The position numbers and the translations under genes are program-made. Below the pieces are notes generated by a model that was not told the origin of the DNA, did not search any database, and was given only the letters and a program-made list of their open reading frames with translations. Below are positions 36,210-44,519 of a DNA stretch of 64,000 nucleotides, piece after piece (positions within the stretch are counted from its first letter, which is position 1; the number at the start of each line of letters is the position of its first letter). The DNA is taken from assembly GCF_000063445.1 (NCBI RefSeq), contig NC_009464.1:186001-250000 (forward strand), in the 5' to 3' direction. Source of the stretch: Methanocella arvoryzae MRE50. GTDB lineage: Archaea > Halobacteriota > Methanocellia > Methanocellales > Methanocellaceae.

Positions 36210-37079
36210 TTAGGTTATACTGATACGGGGATTGAGCTTCAAGACTTCGTGTCCGCCCTGGTAAACGGTGATCATGCCTCCGGACCCCGATACAGTAATG
36301 GCCACACTCTTCGTGTACCGGGTGATGGCGGCAGCGGCGAGATGCCTGCCACCTTTGCCGGGGAGCATTTCCACGCCCCGGACGCTGGCGTCAATGTACC
36401 TTGCCGCCGCCCGGATGTAGCCCTTTTCATCCACGATAAACATCCCGTCAAGCTGGGCAAACTCTTTTACTGTCTCCCAGTTATTCTCGTCCCGGATATC
36501 CCGGGCGTCTTTGGGATGTCCCTCGTAAGGGTTCAGAATTAGCTGGTGTGACCTCTTTAGCACGTTATCGGTGTCGCCGACGACGAAAGCGGTGCCTATC
36601 AATTTGCCTTCTCTGCCTTCCCGGGCGATCTCGATCGCTAGGTTCAGCGTGGCTTTAATAATCGTGTAGTCCAGAGTAGCTGTCAGATCCGCAATTTTCT
36701 TGATAAAGGGAATGTCCGTGATATCTACTACTATAACCGAATGGGTATCCCCGATACTTACGATACCCAGGACAATCCGGTCCTGAATCAGGCCCTGGAT
36801 GTAGGCAGCCTCTATGGCTTCACTCATCAGCTCGATACGGGAGACTTTCAGGAAAACAGACTCGCGATCGACGTCGGGGGTCATCCGGGTAAAGAGGTCT
36901 ACGCTGGCATCGCCCGGTCTGGCGGCCACACCATCCACCCGGGCGATGATCACGGGAAGCCTGGTCTTCAGGCTTTCCCGGATTTGCCGGGCTTGAGGAG
37001 AAATAATGATGATGGCGGTCGCCCCGATTTTTTCCGCCAGCTCTTCGCCTGCTTTTGTCACCTCATCGCGAAGCCTCAT
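36210..37079 (-). CDS. dacZ: Diadenylate cyclase (DisA-N/DacZ type)
   Basis: 289 residues. Makes cyclic di-AMP, used in archaea for osmotic and potassium control. An N-terminal PK-like alpha/beta domain (about 1-150) precedes the DAC domain at about 155-289. Its motifs are '[13 protein letters not shown]' (DGA-type motif with Met in place of Ala) and '[13 protein letters not shown]' (RHxxA). TATA-like ATATAAATATATAT is just upstream of the ATG. The minus-strand neighbours (metK, FKBP) each seem to have their own promoters. Confidence 0.9.
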   Translation of the reverse strand: MRLRDEVTKAGEELAEKIGATAIIIISPQARQIRESLKTRLPVIIARVDGVAARPGDASVDLFTRMTPDVDRESVFLKVSRIELMSEAIEAAYIQGLIQDRIVLGIVSIGDTHSVIVVDITDIPFIKKIADLTATLDYTIIKATLNLAIEIAREGREGKLIGTAFVVGDTDNVLKRSHQLILNPYEGHPKDARDIRDENNWETVKEFAQLDGMFIVDEKGYIRAAARYIDASVRGVEMLPGKGGRHLAAAAITRYTKSVAITVSGSGGMITVYQGGHEVLKLNPRISIT

Positions 37080-37156
37080 AAGTCACCATATATAATATAA
37101 ATATATATGACTAATAATGCTGTCGAAGCGGAGACCGGTTTTTGGGGCAGAAAACA

Positions 37157-37738
37157 TCAGCCTATGTTACGCAGGGTGATGTTGAACAGCAGGGTTTTGC
37201 CCGCCATCTCCGAGTTGAAGTCTACGTATACGTGACCCGCCGCTTCGTCGATCCTGTCGACCCTGCCGGGGAGCATCTGGCCTGTCCTGCCGTCAGAAAA
37301 CCCATAGACCTCGTTGATCTGAGGCGTCCCGCCAAATGTGGCAATAGGTACAGGTACAACCAGTTCATCTTTTCTTTCGCCGTATGCCTGTTCCGGAGGC
37401 AGTGAAACGTCTTTGGTTTCCCCGACTTTCATGCCAATCGCTGCATTCTCGAACCCGGGTACTACCTGGTGGGCGCCAATGGTAAAGCATAACGGCTGGT
37501 AGCCCCGCTCAGGGTTGTAAGTTCCGCTATCCTTTGCCACCTGCTCTACTGAAGTGTCGAAGACCGTGCCGTCAGGGAATTTGCCGATGTAGTCCACGCA
37601 TACCCGGTCGCCGGGCTGCGCCGCCCTGTCAGCGCCGCCATCCCTGGCAGTCTCAGGTGCCAGAGAGCCCCGGCCGGCCATGAATACGAAGGCTGCGAAG
37701 AGCAGAACCGATATGTGTCTGTTAGAAAAATGTTTCAT
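37157..37738 (-). CDS. Secreted FKBP-type peptidyl-prolyl isomerase
   Basis: 193 residues from ATG 37738. An N-terminal signal ('ISVLLFAAFVFMAG') targets it outside. The FKBP domain starts 'GDRVCVDYIGKFPDGTVFDTS', with the loop 'PGFENAAIGMKVGETKDVSLPPEQAYGER' interrupted only by numbering here, and then an insert-in-flap domain as in SlyD-type long archaeal FKBPs ('VDRIDEAAGHVYVDFNSEMAG'). The last segment, 'FNSEMAGKTLLFNITL', is the conserved close of the FKBP core. Probably a folding helper for surface proteins. Confidence 0.92.
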   Translation of the reverse strand: MKHFSNRHISVLLFAAFVFMAGRGSLAPETARDGGADRAAQPGDRVCVDYIGKFPDGTVFDTSVEQVAKDSGTYNPERGYQPLCFTIGAHQVVPGFENAAIGMKVGETKDVSLPPEQAYGERKDELVVPVPIATFGGTPQINEVYGFSDGRTGQMLPGRVDRIDEAAGHVYVDFNSEMAGKTLLFNITLRNIG

Positions 37739-37881
37739 AATAACCATGCAAAGCTGTCGGTATGGCTATATATTATTTTTCAGTGCAATAGACAGTGCTA
37801 ACAAAAACTATTCAAATAACATCATAGATTATGCACAGAGCCGTACCATCATTATATATTATATCATCAATATAGATAGAT

Positions 37882-37911
37882 ATGCGAGTACCGGGGGAAT
37901 TCAGAGCATAA
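37882..37911 (+). CDS. Upstream ORF 1 of the phosphoesterase gene (9 codons)
   Basis: ATG 37882 lies 26 bases after the centre of TATA box ATTATATATT (37851-37860), so the mRNA probably begins at or next to it. It reads MRVPGEFRA and ends with TAA that overlaps the next ATG (TAATG at 37909-37913). May serve to bring ribosomes to the following frames. Confidence 0.4.
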   Translation: MRVPGEFRA

Positions 37912-37985
37912 TGGACAGTGTGCTTATCGAAGTGGCGCAAGATCGGCTCAGCATGGCTCGGCCAGCGGGCATTACGGAGGAATAA
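37911..37985 (+). CDS. Upstream ORF 2 of the phosphoesterase gene (24 codons)
   Basis: ATG 37911 to TAA 37983-37985, product beginning MDSVLIEVAQDRLSM. It overlaps the end of upstream ORF 1 by one base, and its stop lies 2 bases before the ATA that starts the phosphoesterase. The SD GGAGG for that gene (37976-37980) lies in its last codons. No family recognised. Confidence 0.45.
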   Translation: MDSVLIEVAQDRLSMARPAGITEE

Positions 37986-37987
37986 CC

Positions 37988-38707
37988 ATAAAGATCGGGG
38001 CAATGGGAGATCTACATTTTGGGACGGGCTCGCATATTTTCTACAGGGCGCTGTTTAAGTCGATCAACAAGGATGCGGAATTAGTAGTCATGTGCGGCGA
38101 CCTGACTACCCGCGGGCTGATAGAAGAGGCAAGGGGAATCGCAGATGCCGTGTCAGGCCTGGATAAGCCGGCAGTGGCTGTGCTGGGCAACCACGATCAC
38201 GAGGCGAACAACCAGGAGGAGATCATGGACATACTGGAAGACGCAGGCATCCATATGCTGGAAAGAGGCCCTTACGTGACCGAAGACGGGAAGGTGGGCT
38301 TCGCAGGCACCAAAGGCTTCTGCGGGGGCTTCCTGAACTGTCGTATTGCCCCGTTCGGAGAACGCATCCTCAAGATGTTTATCAATGAGACCTACCGGGA
38401 AACCAACCGGGTTAACCGCGACCTGAAGTCTATGAAGGCCGACTTCAAAGTGGTAGCGTATCACTACTCCCCTGTCCGTGATACATGCATTGGAGAGCAT
38501 TCGGAAGTAATACCATTTTTGGGCTGCTCCATATTATCCGACCCTATAGACACTTTTAAAGCGAACCTCGTCCTGCACGGCCACGCCCACAACGGGATCG
38601 AAAAAGGACAGACGCCTGGCGGAGTGCCTGTTCGCAATGTAGCTCTTCCGGTACACAATAAAAAATATGTCATTTATGACACGGAAGATTTTTCATCATC
38701 CGGCTGA
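37988..38707 (+). CDS. Calcineurin-like metallophosphoesterase, ATA start
   Basis: The family's first strand normally reads 'MKIGAxGDLH'. Here ATA-AAG-ATC-GGG-GCA-ATG-GGA-GAT-CTA at 37988 gives (M)KIGAMGDLHFG, while the first ordinary start (ATG 38003) would cut that strand off. A strong SD GGAGG (37976-37980) sits 7 bases before ATA. Metal-binding motifs: GDLH, 'VVMCGDLT', 'VLGNHDHE', 'VAYHYSP', 'LVLHGHAHNG'. 239 residues; cytoplasmic. It probably hydrolyses phosphate esters; substrate unknown. Two upstream frames (37882, 37911) are chained to it. The end overlaps the convergent gene at 38670 by 38 bases. Confidence 0.88.
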   Translation: MKIGAMGDLHFGTGSHIFYRALFKSINKDAELVVMCGDLTTRGLIEEARGIADAVSGLDKPAVAVLGNHDHEANNQEEIMDILEDAGIHMLERGPYVTEDGKVGFAGTKGFCGGFLNCRIAPFGERILKMFINETYRETNRVNRDLKSMKADFKVVAYHYSPVRDTCIGEHSEVIPFLGCSILSDPIDTFKANLVLHGHAHNGIEKGQTPGGVPVRNVALPVHNKKYVIYDTEDFSSSG

Positions 38708-39281
38708 TCACGTGATCAGGCACAGGCACGACGTGTTCCCGATCGCTCCTGACGTACAGCAGGAAAGATAAAGCGCGCTCGGGGTTCACCCGGTTTGCGA
38801 GCCGGATGTAGTAGTCCCAGTCGAATGATTGGTAGGAACTCGAGAGTACCGAGATACAGTCGAACCAGTCATTTCGCTCGCTGCGCATCGCCATGATTTT
38901 TCGTATGATCAGGTCTTCCGGCGACATGATCATGAATTCATATTTGCCAATCATACGGCGGACTCCCCGATCGAGCGTCTCCTGATCAGTCCTCAGGCCC
39001 CCCACATTTTCGAGAATAAAGTCTATGGTCAGGCCTTCCTTAAACGCTTTGGCCAGCCAGCCTACGTCACTCATGTGGTCGACCTCGTAGCCTGCCTCTG
39101 CAAGGTGATGCAAAGCCAGGTCCTGATGATCTTCCATAATGTAAAAGTCGATATCCTTGGTATCCCTGAGCCTGCCGAAACTCATGACGGCGATTCCGCC
39201 GCCGACGACGTACGGGATGCCGTTAGCTTCCAGCACGGAAGCGGCCTCCCGGTAAATCCTGAAATTGGTATCGGATATCAT
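38670..39281 (-). CDS. Nucleotidyltransferase-fold protein (AbiEii/MNT-like)
   Basis: 203 residues. 'YVVGGGIAVMSFGRLRDTKDIDFYI' carries the nucleotidyltransferase-beta signature GG-x-A...G-R-x-T-x-D-I-D. 'GLTIDFIL' gives the third Asp, and 'SPEDLIIRKIMAMRSERNDWFD' the helical C-terminal motif (E-D-L-x2-R-K). Such proteins adenylylate proteins or tRNA or act as toxins or antitoxins. No HEPN partner is next to it. Tail-to-tail overlap of 38 bases with the phosphoesterase gene. Confidence 0.78.
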   Translation of the reverse strand: MISDTNFRIYREAASVLEANGIPYVVGGGIAVMSFGRLRDTKDIDFYIMEDHQDLALHHLAEAGYEVDHMSDVGWLAKAFKEGLTIDFILENVGGLRTDQETLDRGVRRMIGKYEFMIMSPEDLIIRKIMAMRSERNDWFDCISVLSSSYQSFDWDYYIRLANRVNPERALSFLLYVRSDREHVVPVPDHVISRMMKNLPCHK

Positions 39282-39399
39282 GGCGAACCCTGAAAGACTG
39301 TCAACCGGCGTAAAACCAGCATCATATAAATATAGATAAATATATTTATACGTTTTCAGTGGCCACAGTCAAATCTGTACAGGAGCATTTCTGCCAGTA

Positions 39400-42084
39400 T
39401 TATACCTTAATCCGCCTCATCAAAGCCTTGATAACTTCAACTACCACCGCTATTCCCATCACGACGCCGAATATAATGCCTACATCTCTGAGGTTTAGAG
39501 TGACCGTGCTGAAGACTACCTGCAGGAAGGGCACGTAGAGCACGATTAGCAGTAAAGCAAGAGCGATGACGATGGCTCCGAGCAGGTACGGGTTATCGAG
39601 AGTTTTTCTGCTGAATAGCGAATCGCTCCCTATCTTACAGATAAGTACCACCCACATTTCCAGCACGATCAGGGTGGCAAAGGCCATCGTGCGGGCGTAG
39701 TCGACGCCGGACCCGAGGTAGAGGTAAAAGATGGCCAGAGTGGTTATCCCGAGTACAATGCCGATGAGGGCAATGTCGATAGCAAGCCCTTTAGTTAAGA
39801 TGCCTTCTGATCTCGGGCGGGGAGGCCGATCCATGACTCTGCGATCGGGCTTATCCATGCCCAGCGCCATAGCGGGAAGGCTGTCTGAGATCAGGTTTAC
39901 CCACAGGATCTGTATGGCCAGCAAAGGCAGCGGCAGCGCCAGCAATATTCCGAGCAGGATGGTCAGCACTTCGCCAAGGTTGCTGGAGAAGAGGAAAATG
40001 ACGGTCTTCCGCACGTTGTTGAAGATCGTCCGGCCTTCCTCCACTGCGTTAACGATCGTAGTGAAGTTATCGTCCGCCAGTACGACATCCGAAGCCTGTC
40101 TGGCAACCTCAGTGCCGGTGATCCCCATTGAAACTCCTATGTCGGCATTTTTCAGCGCGGGAGCGTCGTTGACGCCGTCCCCCGTCATCGACACCACCAG
40201 ATCATGCTGCTGGAGTGCCTTCACAATCCGCTGCTTCTGTTCAGGAGATGTCCGGGCGTATACAGTAATCTTCATGATCCGTTCGCTGAGCTCCTGGTCA
40301 GACATGGCGGCAAGCTCGGTACCGGTAATAGCTTCGTCGCCCTCAGAATAAATGCCTAGTTCTCTTGCTATGCTCACAGCGGTAAGCAACTGATCTCCCG
40401 TGATCATGACGACTTTTATGCCAGAATGCTGGCATAGCTCGATGGAGCGCCGGACTTCGGGGCGAGGCGGGTCGATCATGCCCGTCAGGCCGACGAAGGT
40501 CAGGCCAGTCTCGGCATCGGCGAGAGTTTCAGATTGCAGGTCGGCAAGCTGTTTATAGCCCAGTCCTAAAACTCTCATGCCATGAGAAGCCATATACTGA
40601 TTTTCGTCGATGAACCTTTTACGGGCTTCCGGAGTCAGGGGGACTACGCCCCCATTAGTCAGCAGATGCGTGCACCGGTCGAGTATGCGTTCGGGGGCTC
40701 CTTTGATATATGCGACATATCCGGATTTACACCGGTTAGCGGTCAGCATGAACATCGTGTCGGAGCTGAAAGGTACTTCCAGTTCCCGGGGGCAGTCCTC
40801 CTCGAGAGCCTTTTTGACCAGCCCGGCTTTAGCTCCGGCTATGAGTAGTGCTACCTCAGTAGAGTCGCCAAGCATCCGGTAATCCTCGCCAGTGCGCTCG
40901 TAGGTTGCGTTATTACAGAGGATGCCGACAGTCAGTAGCGTCCATAGCTCTCCAGATCTGGCGGGCTCAAGCTCCGTCCCTGCAGCCATGAACTGGCCTT
41001 TATCAGTGTACCCTTCGCCAGTGACTTCCACTATGCCTGAAGCAGTAGCAATACGGCGAACCGTGATGGCGTTCTGAGTCAGCGTCCCGGTCTTGTCCGT
41101 ACAGATGACGCTGGTACTGCCAAGAGTCTCCACGGAGGCAAGCGTCCGGACAATCGCTTTTCTGGAAGCCATACGCCTGACACCAAGCGCGAAAATGATC
41201 GTGACAGTCGCAGGCAGCCCTTCTGGTATGGCTGCAACGGCAAGGCTGACTGCCACCAGGAACATATCGAACATCTTCTGGCCTTCGAGAATGCCGGCGA
41301 TGAAGATGACGACGCAAACGATCAGCGCCGCGATGCCGAACAGCTTGCCGAGACGATCAATGCTGATCTGCACTGGTGTCTGCCGATCGACGCCAGTTTC
41401 CACCAGGCTGGCAATCCTGCCTATCTCAGTATTCATCCCCGTGCTGACCACGACTGCCCTGCATCTTCCGGCGGTTACAATCGTGCCCGCATAGATCATG
41501 CAGTCCCGGTCACCCACCGGAGTATCTTCAGGCACCGGAGCCACGTGCTTTAAGGCAGGCTCCGACTCCCCGGTGAGGGCAGACTCGTCCACGGTCAGGC
41601 CTGAAATCGTGATCAGCCTTGCATCGGCCGGGATATAATCGCCGGCATCGACTTCGATCACGTCGCCCGGAACCAGCGACGAGGCATGCACTTTCTTCTT
41701 CTCCCCGTCCCGGACGACAAAAGCTTCGTGGACCAGAAATTTTTTGAGAGCATCGATCGACCGCTCTGCCTGTACTTCCTGGTAGGTGCCCAGCAGAGCG
41801 TTCAAAACGATGATGGCGCCAATGATCTCCGCGTCCAGAACTTCGCCCAGGAGAAAAGAGATGGCCATTGCTACGATAAGGACGTAGATCAGAACATTCT
41901 TAAACTGCCTGAGAAAAATCACGAAGAGCGAAGTTTTCTTTTTCTGTTTCAATTCGTTGGGGCCGTACTGGATCAGCCTGGCGGCAGCCTCTTTCTCGGA
42001 CAGGCCGGCAGGAGACGAGCCGATAGCTTCGACTACCCTGTCGGCATCCATTGTATGCCATTGCTGATCAGGCTGCACGGCCAT
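39400..42084 (-). CDS. Ca2+-type P-type ATPase
   Basis: 894 residues, the length of PMR1/SERCA-like pumps. The cation ATPase N-domain is followed by phosphorylation site DKTGTLT ('ICTDKTGTLTQNA', near residue 333), 'GDGVNDAPAL' hinge, and actuator loop 'LTGES'. Membrane Ca2+ site residues are visible as helix-4 'AAIPEGLPA' and helix-6 'NLISDSLPAMALG' (N and D of the NxxD pair). Ten helices predicted. It exports or sequesters Ca2+ (or Mn2+). It follows uspA by 6 bases, in an argB-uspA-ATPase operon. Confidence 0.93.
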   Translation of the reverse strand: MAVQPDQQWHTMDADRVVEAIGSSPAGLSEKEAAARLIQYGPNELKQKKKTSLFVIFLRQFKNVLIYVLIVAMAISFLLGEVLDAEIIGAIIVLNALLGTYQEVQAERSIDALKKFLVHEAFVVRDGEKKKVHASSLVPGDVIEVDAGDYIPADARLITISGLTVDESALTGESEPALKHVAPVPEDTPVGDRDCMIYAGTIVTAGRCRAVVVSTGMNTEIGRIASLVETGVDRQTPVQISIDRLGKLFGIAALIVCVVIFIAGILEGQKMFDMFLVAVSLAVAAIPEGLPATVTIIFALGVRRMASRKAIVRTLASVETLGSTSVICTDKTGTLTQNAITVRRIATASGIVEVTGEGYTDKGQFMAAGTELEPARSGELWTLLTVGILCNNATYERTGEDYRMLGDSTEVALLIAGAKAGLVKKALEEDCPRELEVPFSSDTMFMLTANRCKSGYVAYIKGAPERILDRCTHLLTNGGVVPLTPEARKRFIDENQYMASHGMRVLGLGYKQLADLQSETLADAETGLTFVGLTGMIDPPRPEVRRSIELCQHSGIKVVMITGDQLLTAVSIARELGIYSEGDEAITGTELAAMSDQELSERIMKITVYARTSPEQKQRIVKALQQHDLVVSMTGDGVNDAPALKNADIGVSMGITGTEVARQASDVVLADDNFTTIVNAVEEGRTIFNNVRKTVIFLFSSNLGEVLTILLGILLALPLPLLAIQILWVNLISDSLPAMALGMDKPDRRVMDRPPRPRSEGILTKGLAIDIALIGIVLGITTLAIFYLYLGSGVDYARTMAFATLIVLEMWVVLICKIGSDSLFSRKTLDNPYLLGAIVIALALLLIVLYVPFLQVVFSTVTLNLRDVGIIFGVVMGIAVVVEVIKALMRRIKV

Positions 42085-42090
42085 GCAAAA

Positions 42091-42540
42091 TCAGCTCCTG
42101 ACCAGCAGCACCGGGCAACTGGCGTGGCGAGTCACGCTTTCCGACACGCTGCCGATCAGCACTCTTTCGATCGCCGACATGCCTATCGAGCCCATGACTA
42201 TACAGTCAACCTTTTCCTCGCATGCCAGCTTCAGGATCGCATCTTTAGGGTCGCCCCGGACCAGCAGGCTTCTGGTGGCTACTCCGCGCTCCCTGGCCAT
42301 CGCCTCGATGCTGGAGATCGCCTCCTGACCGGCCTGTTCCAGCGTTTTAACGCTCTCTGCATAGTGGATGCCCGCATGGAACGCCATATCCACGTCGATC
42401 ACGTTCAGTATGATAAGCTCCGCTCCAAGACTACTGGCGAGGTAGACCGCATGTGTGCCTGCATTGAAAGAATACTCGGACCCGTCGGTCGGGACCAGCA
42501 GCCTCCGGTAGATCACGTCAGTTGCAGAGCCGTCAGTCAT
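42091..42540 (-). CDS. Universal stress protein (UspA family)
   Basis: 149 residues. Single Usp domain with the ATP-binding motif G-x2-G-x9-G-S in 'GSIGMSAIERVLIGSVSE', and the N-terminal 'LLVPTDGSEYS'. ATG at 42540 overlaps the stop of argB by 4 bases (ATGA), so the two are translationally coupled. Its place directly before the Ca2+ pump gene suggests a regulatory or accessory role for the pump, but this is inference. Confidence 0.92.
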   Translation of the reverse strand: MTDGSATDVIYRRLLVPTDGSEYSFNAGTHAVYLASSLGAELIILNVIDVDMAFHAGIHYAESVKTLEQAGQEAISSIEAMARERGVATRSLLVRGDPKDAILKLACEEKVDCIVMGSIGMSAIERVLIGSVSESVTRHASCPVLLVRS

Positions 42541-43409
42541 TTTAGAGTCAGCCTCGTCCCGACACCCTTCTCGGTCAGCAGTTCCAGCAGCAGGGCATGC
42601 TCGATGTTGCCGTTGATGATGTGAACGCTATGAGCGCCTGCCTTCAGGACGCACAGGCTGGACCGGATCTTCGGTATCATTCCCCGGGAGATAATGCCTC
42701 TTTCGATAAGATCCTCGCACTCTTTCTCGGTCAGGTGAGACAGCAGCGTGCTCTTATCTGATGGATCCATCATGACGCCGTTGACATCTGTCAGCGACAC
42801 AAGACTGCCGGCTTTCAGCGCCGAGGCAATATCGCCTGCCACGGTGTCTGCATTCAGGTTCAGGCAGTGGCCGTCCCGATCGTAGCCGATCGGAGAGATC
42901 ACCGGGATGTACCCTTTGTCCAGCAGGTCCATCAGGATAGAGGTATTCACCTGTTCTGTATCTCCGACCCAGCCATAGTCAACCATTATCTCTTTGCCGT
43001 CAACTTTCACCTTCTCCATCGGCTTCTTCCGGGCAATGAGGAGGCTTCCGGAACTGCCAAGCAGGCCCACGCCTTTGCCACCGTGCCGCATGATCAGGCT
43101 GACGATGTCGGGGCTGACGTTTCCCACGAGCACCATGCGGACGATCTCCAGGGTTTCGTCATCAGTCACCCGGATGCCTGCGACGAAGCTGGGCGTCATG
43201 CCCATGCGCTTCACCATCGCATCGATCTCCGGACCGCCGCCGTGCACGATCACCGGCAGTGCGCCAAGTTCCCGCAACGTTACGATGTCCTTGATAATAC
43301 TGCTGCGGGCCGCCGGATCTACCATCGCGTGGCCGCCGACCTTGATCACGATGACGGCTCCCTCGACTTCTTTGCGCCGGGGAAGCCGGGCCAGTTCTGC
43401 AAGTTCCAT
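42537..43409 (-). CDS. argB: Acetylglutamate kinase
   Basis: Phosphorylates N-acetylglutamate in arginine biosynthesis. 290 residues from ATG 43409, where SD-like AAGGTG precedes 'MELAELARL'; the longer frame to 43493 runs into promoter-like DNA. Amino acid kinase fold: 'VIVIKVGGHAM' (phosphate loop, Lys), 'VIVHGGGPEID' (GGG loop), 'LNLNADTVAGDIASAL' (substrate Asn/Asp), and the C-terminal 'KIRSSLCVLKAGAHSVHIING'. First gene of a three-gene operon with uspA and the Ca2+ pump. Confidence 0.95.
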   Translation of the reverse strand: MELAELARLPRRKEVEGAVIVIKVGGHAMVDPAARSSIIKDIVTLRELGALPVIVHGGGPEIDAMVKRMGMTPSFVAGIRVTDDETLEIVRMVLVGNVSPDIVSLIMRHGGKGVGLLGSSGSLLIARKKPMEKVKVDGKEIMVDYGWVGDTEQVNTSILMDLLDKGYIPVISPIGYDRDGHCLNLNADTVAGDIASALKAGSLVSLTDVNGVMMDPSDKSTLLSHLTEKECEDLIERGIISRGMIPKIRSSLCVLKAGAHSVHIINGNIEHALLLELLTEKGVGTRLTLK

Positions 43410-43549
43410 TAGTTTATGCACCTTAGACGTATTATCCACGATCGGTAATAAATATTTATTATAGGCTGGTGCTGGTACTGCAATATGAAGCAAGGCTTAT
43501 CATGATGAAAAAAGGATAATATATTATTTAGCGGTTTGAAGTGATGATC

Positions 43550-44473
43550 ATGACTGATACCATCTACGATGTGGCCGTAATCGGCGCAGGACCCGCGGGC
43601 ATGACCGCAGCCCTGTACTGCGGCAGGGCGAACATGTCGACCATACTCTTCGGCAACATCTTCGACTCACAGCTGGCCAAAGCAGGCAGCGTGGAAAACT
43701 ACCCGGGCTTCGACTCTATCCAGGGCATAGAGCTGGTAGAAAAATTTCACAGCCAGTTGGGCAGATATAACGTCATGCAGGTGCCGGCCCTGATCAGCAG
43801 GGTCACTCATGAGGGGGACACATTCACCCTGGTCACCGAAAATGGCGAGTTCAAAACAAACAGCATCATACTGGCCACCGGATCACGCTACCGTCAGCTG
43901 AACATCCCCGGGGAGAAAGAGTTCAGCTACAAAGGTGTCTCTTACTGTGCAGTTTGCGACGGCTCGTTCTATAAAGGCAAGACCGTGGCACTATTAGGTC
44001 ACGGCGACCAGGCAGCCAAGTCTGCGATATACCTAGCAGGATTATGCAGGGAAGTTATCATACTCAGCCCCAAACCGGAGCGGGAATCCGTGACTTATGC
44101 AGAGCAACTGGACGCCATGCCCAACATCCAGATCGTCCTCAGCTCGAAGGTTCTCGCGATAGAAGGCGACCAGTACGTCGAGCGATTAAGGTATACAGTG
44201 AAAAACGGGCCCGAGCAGGTACTAAAGGTAGACGGAGTCTTCATCGAGGGAGGCACGCCCAACTCAGTGCTGGCGAAAGAGATCGGCCTCGATGTCGACG
44301 AAAAAGGCAACGTAGCCGTCGACCGCCCTGATATGCACACCAAAATAGACGGAGTCTTCGCCGCCGGAGATGTGACGGGCGGCATCCACCAGATCTCCAA
44401 GGCTGTAGGTGAAGGAGCCTGCGCTGCCGTGAGCGCTGCGTTATACATTAAGAAGAAAAAATCTAAAAAATAA
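43550..44473 (+). CDS. Thioredoxin reductase-like flavoprotein lacking the NADPH motif
   Basis: 307 residues. FAD site 'VAVIGAGPAGMTAALYCGR' at the N-terminus, redox pair Cys133/Cys136 (CAVC), and 'GVFAAGDVTGG' near the end: a low-molecular-weight thioredoxin reductase. The second dinucleotide fold has 'LLGHGDQAAKSAIYLAG', then 'VIILSPKPERES', and lacks the HRRxxxR motif that binds the NADPH phosphate. So the donor may be another carrier, possibly reduced F420 as in the methanogen deazaflavin-dependent enzyme. Start ATG 43550 (TATA ATATATTA centred 43523); 43541/43544 are alternatives. Confidence 0.88.
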   Translation: MTDTIYDVAVIGAGPAGMTAALYCGRANMSTILFGNIFDSQLAKAGSVENYPGFDSIQGIELVEKFHSQLGRYNVMQVPALISRVTHEGDTFTLVTENGEFKTNSIILATGSRYRQLNIPGEKEFSYKGVSYCAVCDGSFYKGKTVALLGHGDQAAKSAIYLAGLCREVIILSPKPERESVTYAEQLDAMPNIQIVLSSKVLAIEGDQYVERLRYTVKNGPEQVLKVDGVFIEGGTPNSVLAKEIGLDVDEKGNVAVDRPDMHTKIDGVFAAGDVTGGIHQISKAVGEGACAAVSAALYIKKKKSKK

Positions 44474-44477
44474 GCGG

Positions 44478-44500
44478 CCATGCGCTTAGCGCATGGTCTT
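44478..44500 (+). terminator. Terminator of the thioredoxin reductase gene
   Basis: CCATGCGC, loop TTA, GCGCATGG (44478-44496), then TCTT. The T-run is weak, but the eight-base-pair stem is perfect and lies 4 bases after the stop. Confidence 0.5.
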
Positions 44501-44519
44501 ATCCATTTTTCTCTCCGGC

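Noticed and set aside
38670-39281. HEPN/MNT toxin-antitoxin pair
   Set aside because: No HEPN-like gene next to the nucleotidyltransferase; the neighbours are a phosphoesterase and a Ca2+ pump.
41686-42624. 312-residue plus-strand frame
   Set aside because: Antisense to the Ca2+ ATPase and uspA genes.
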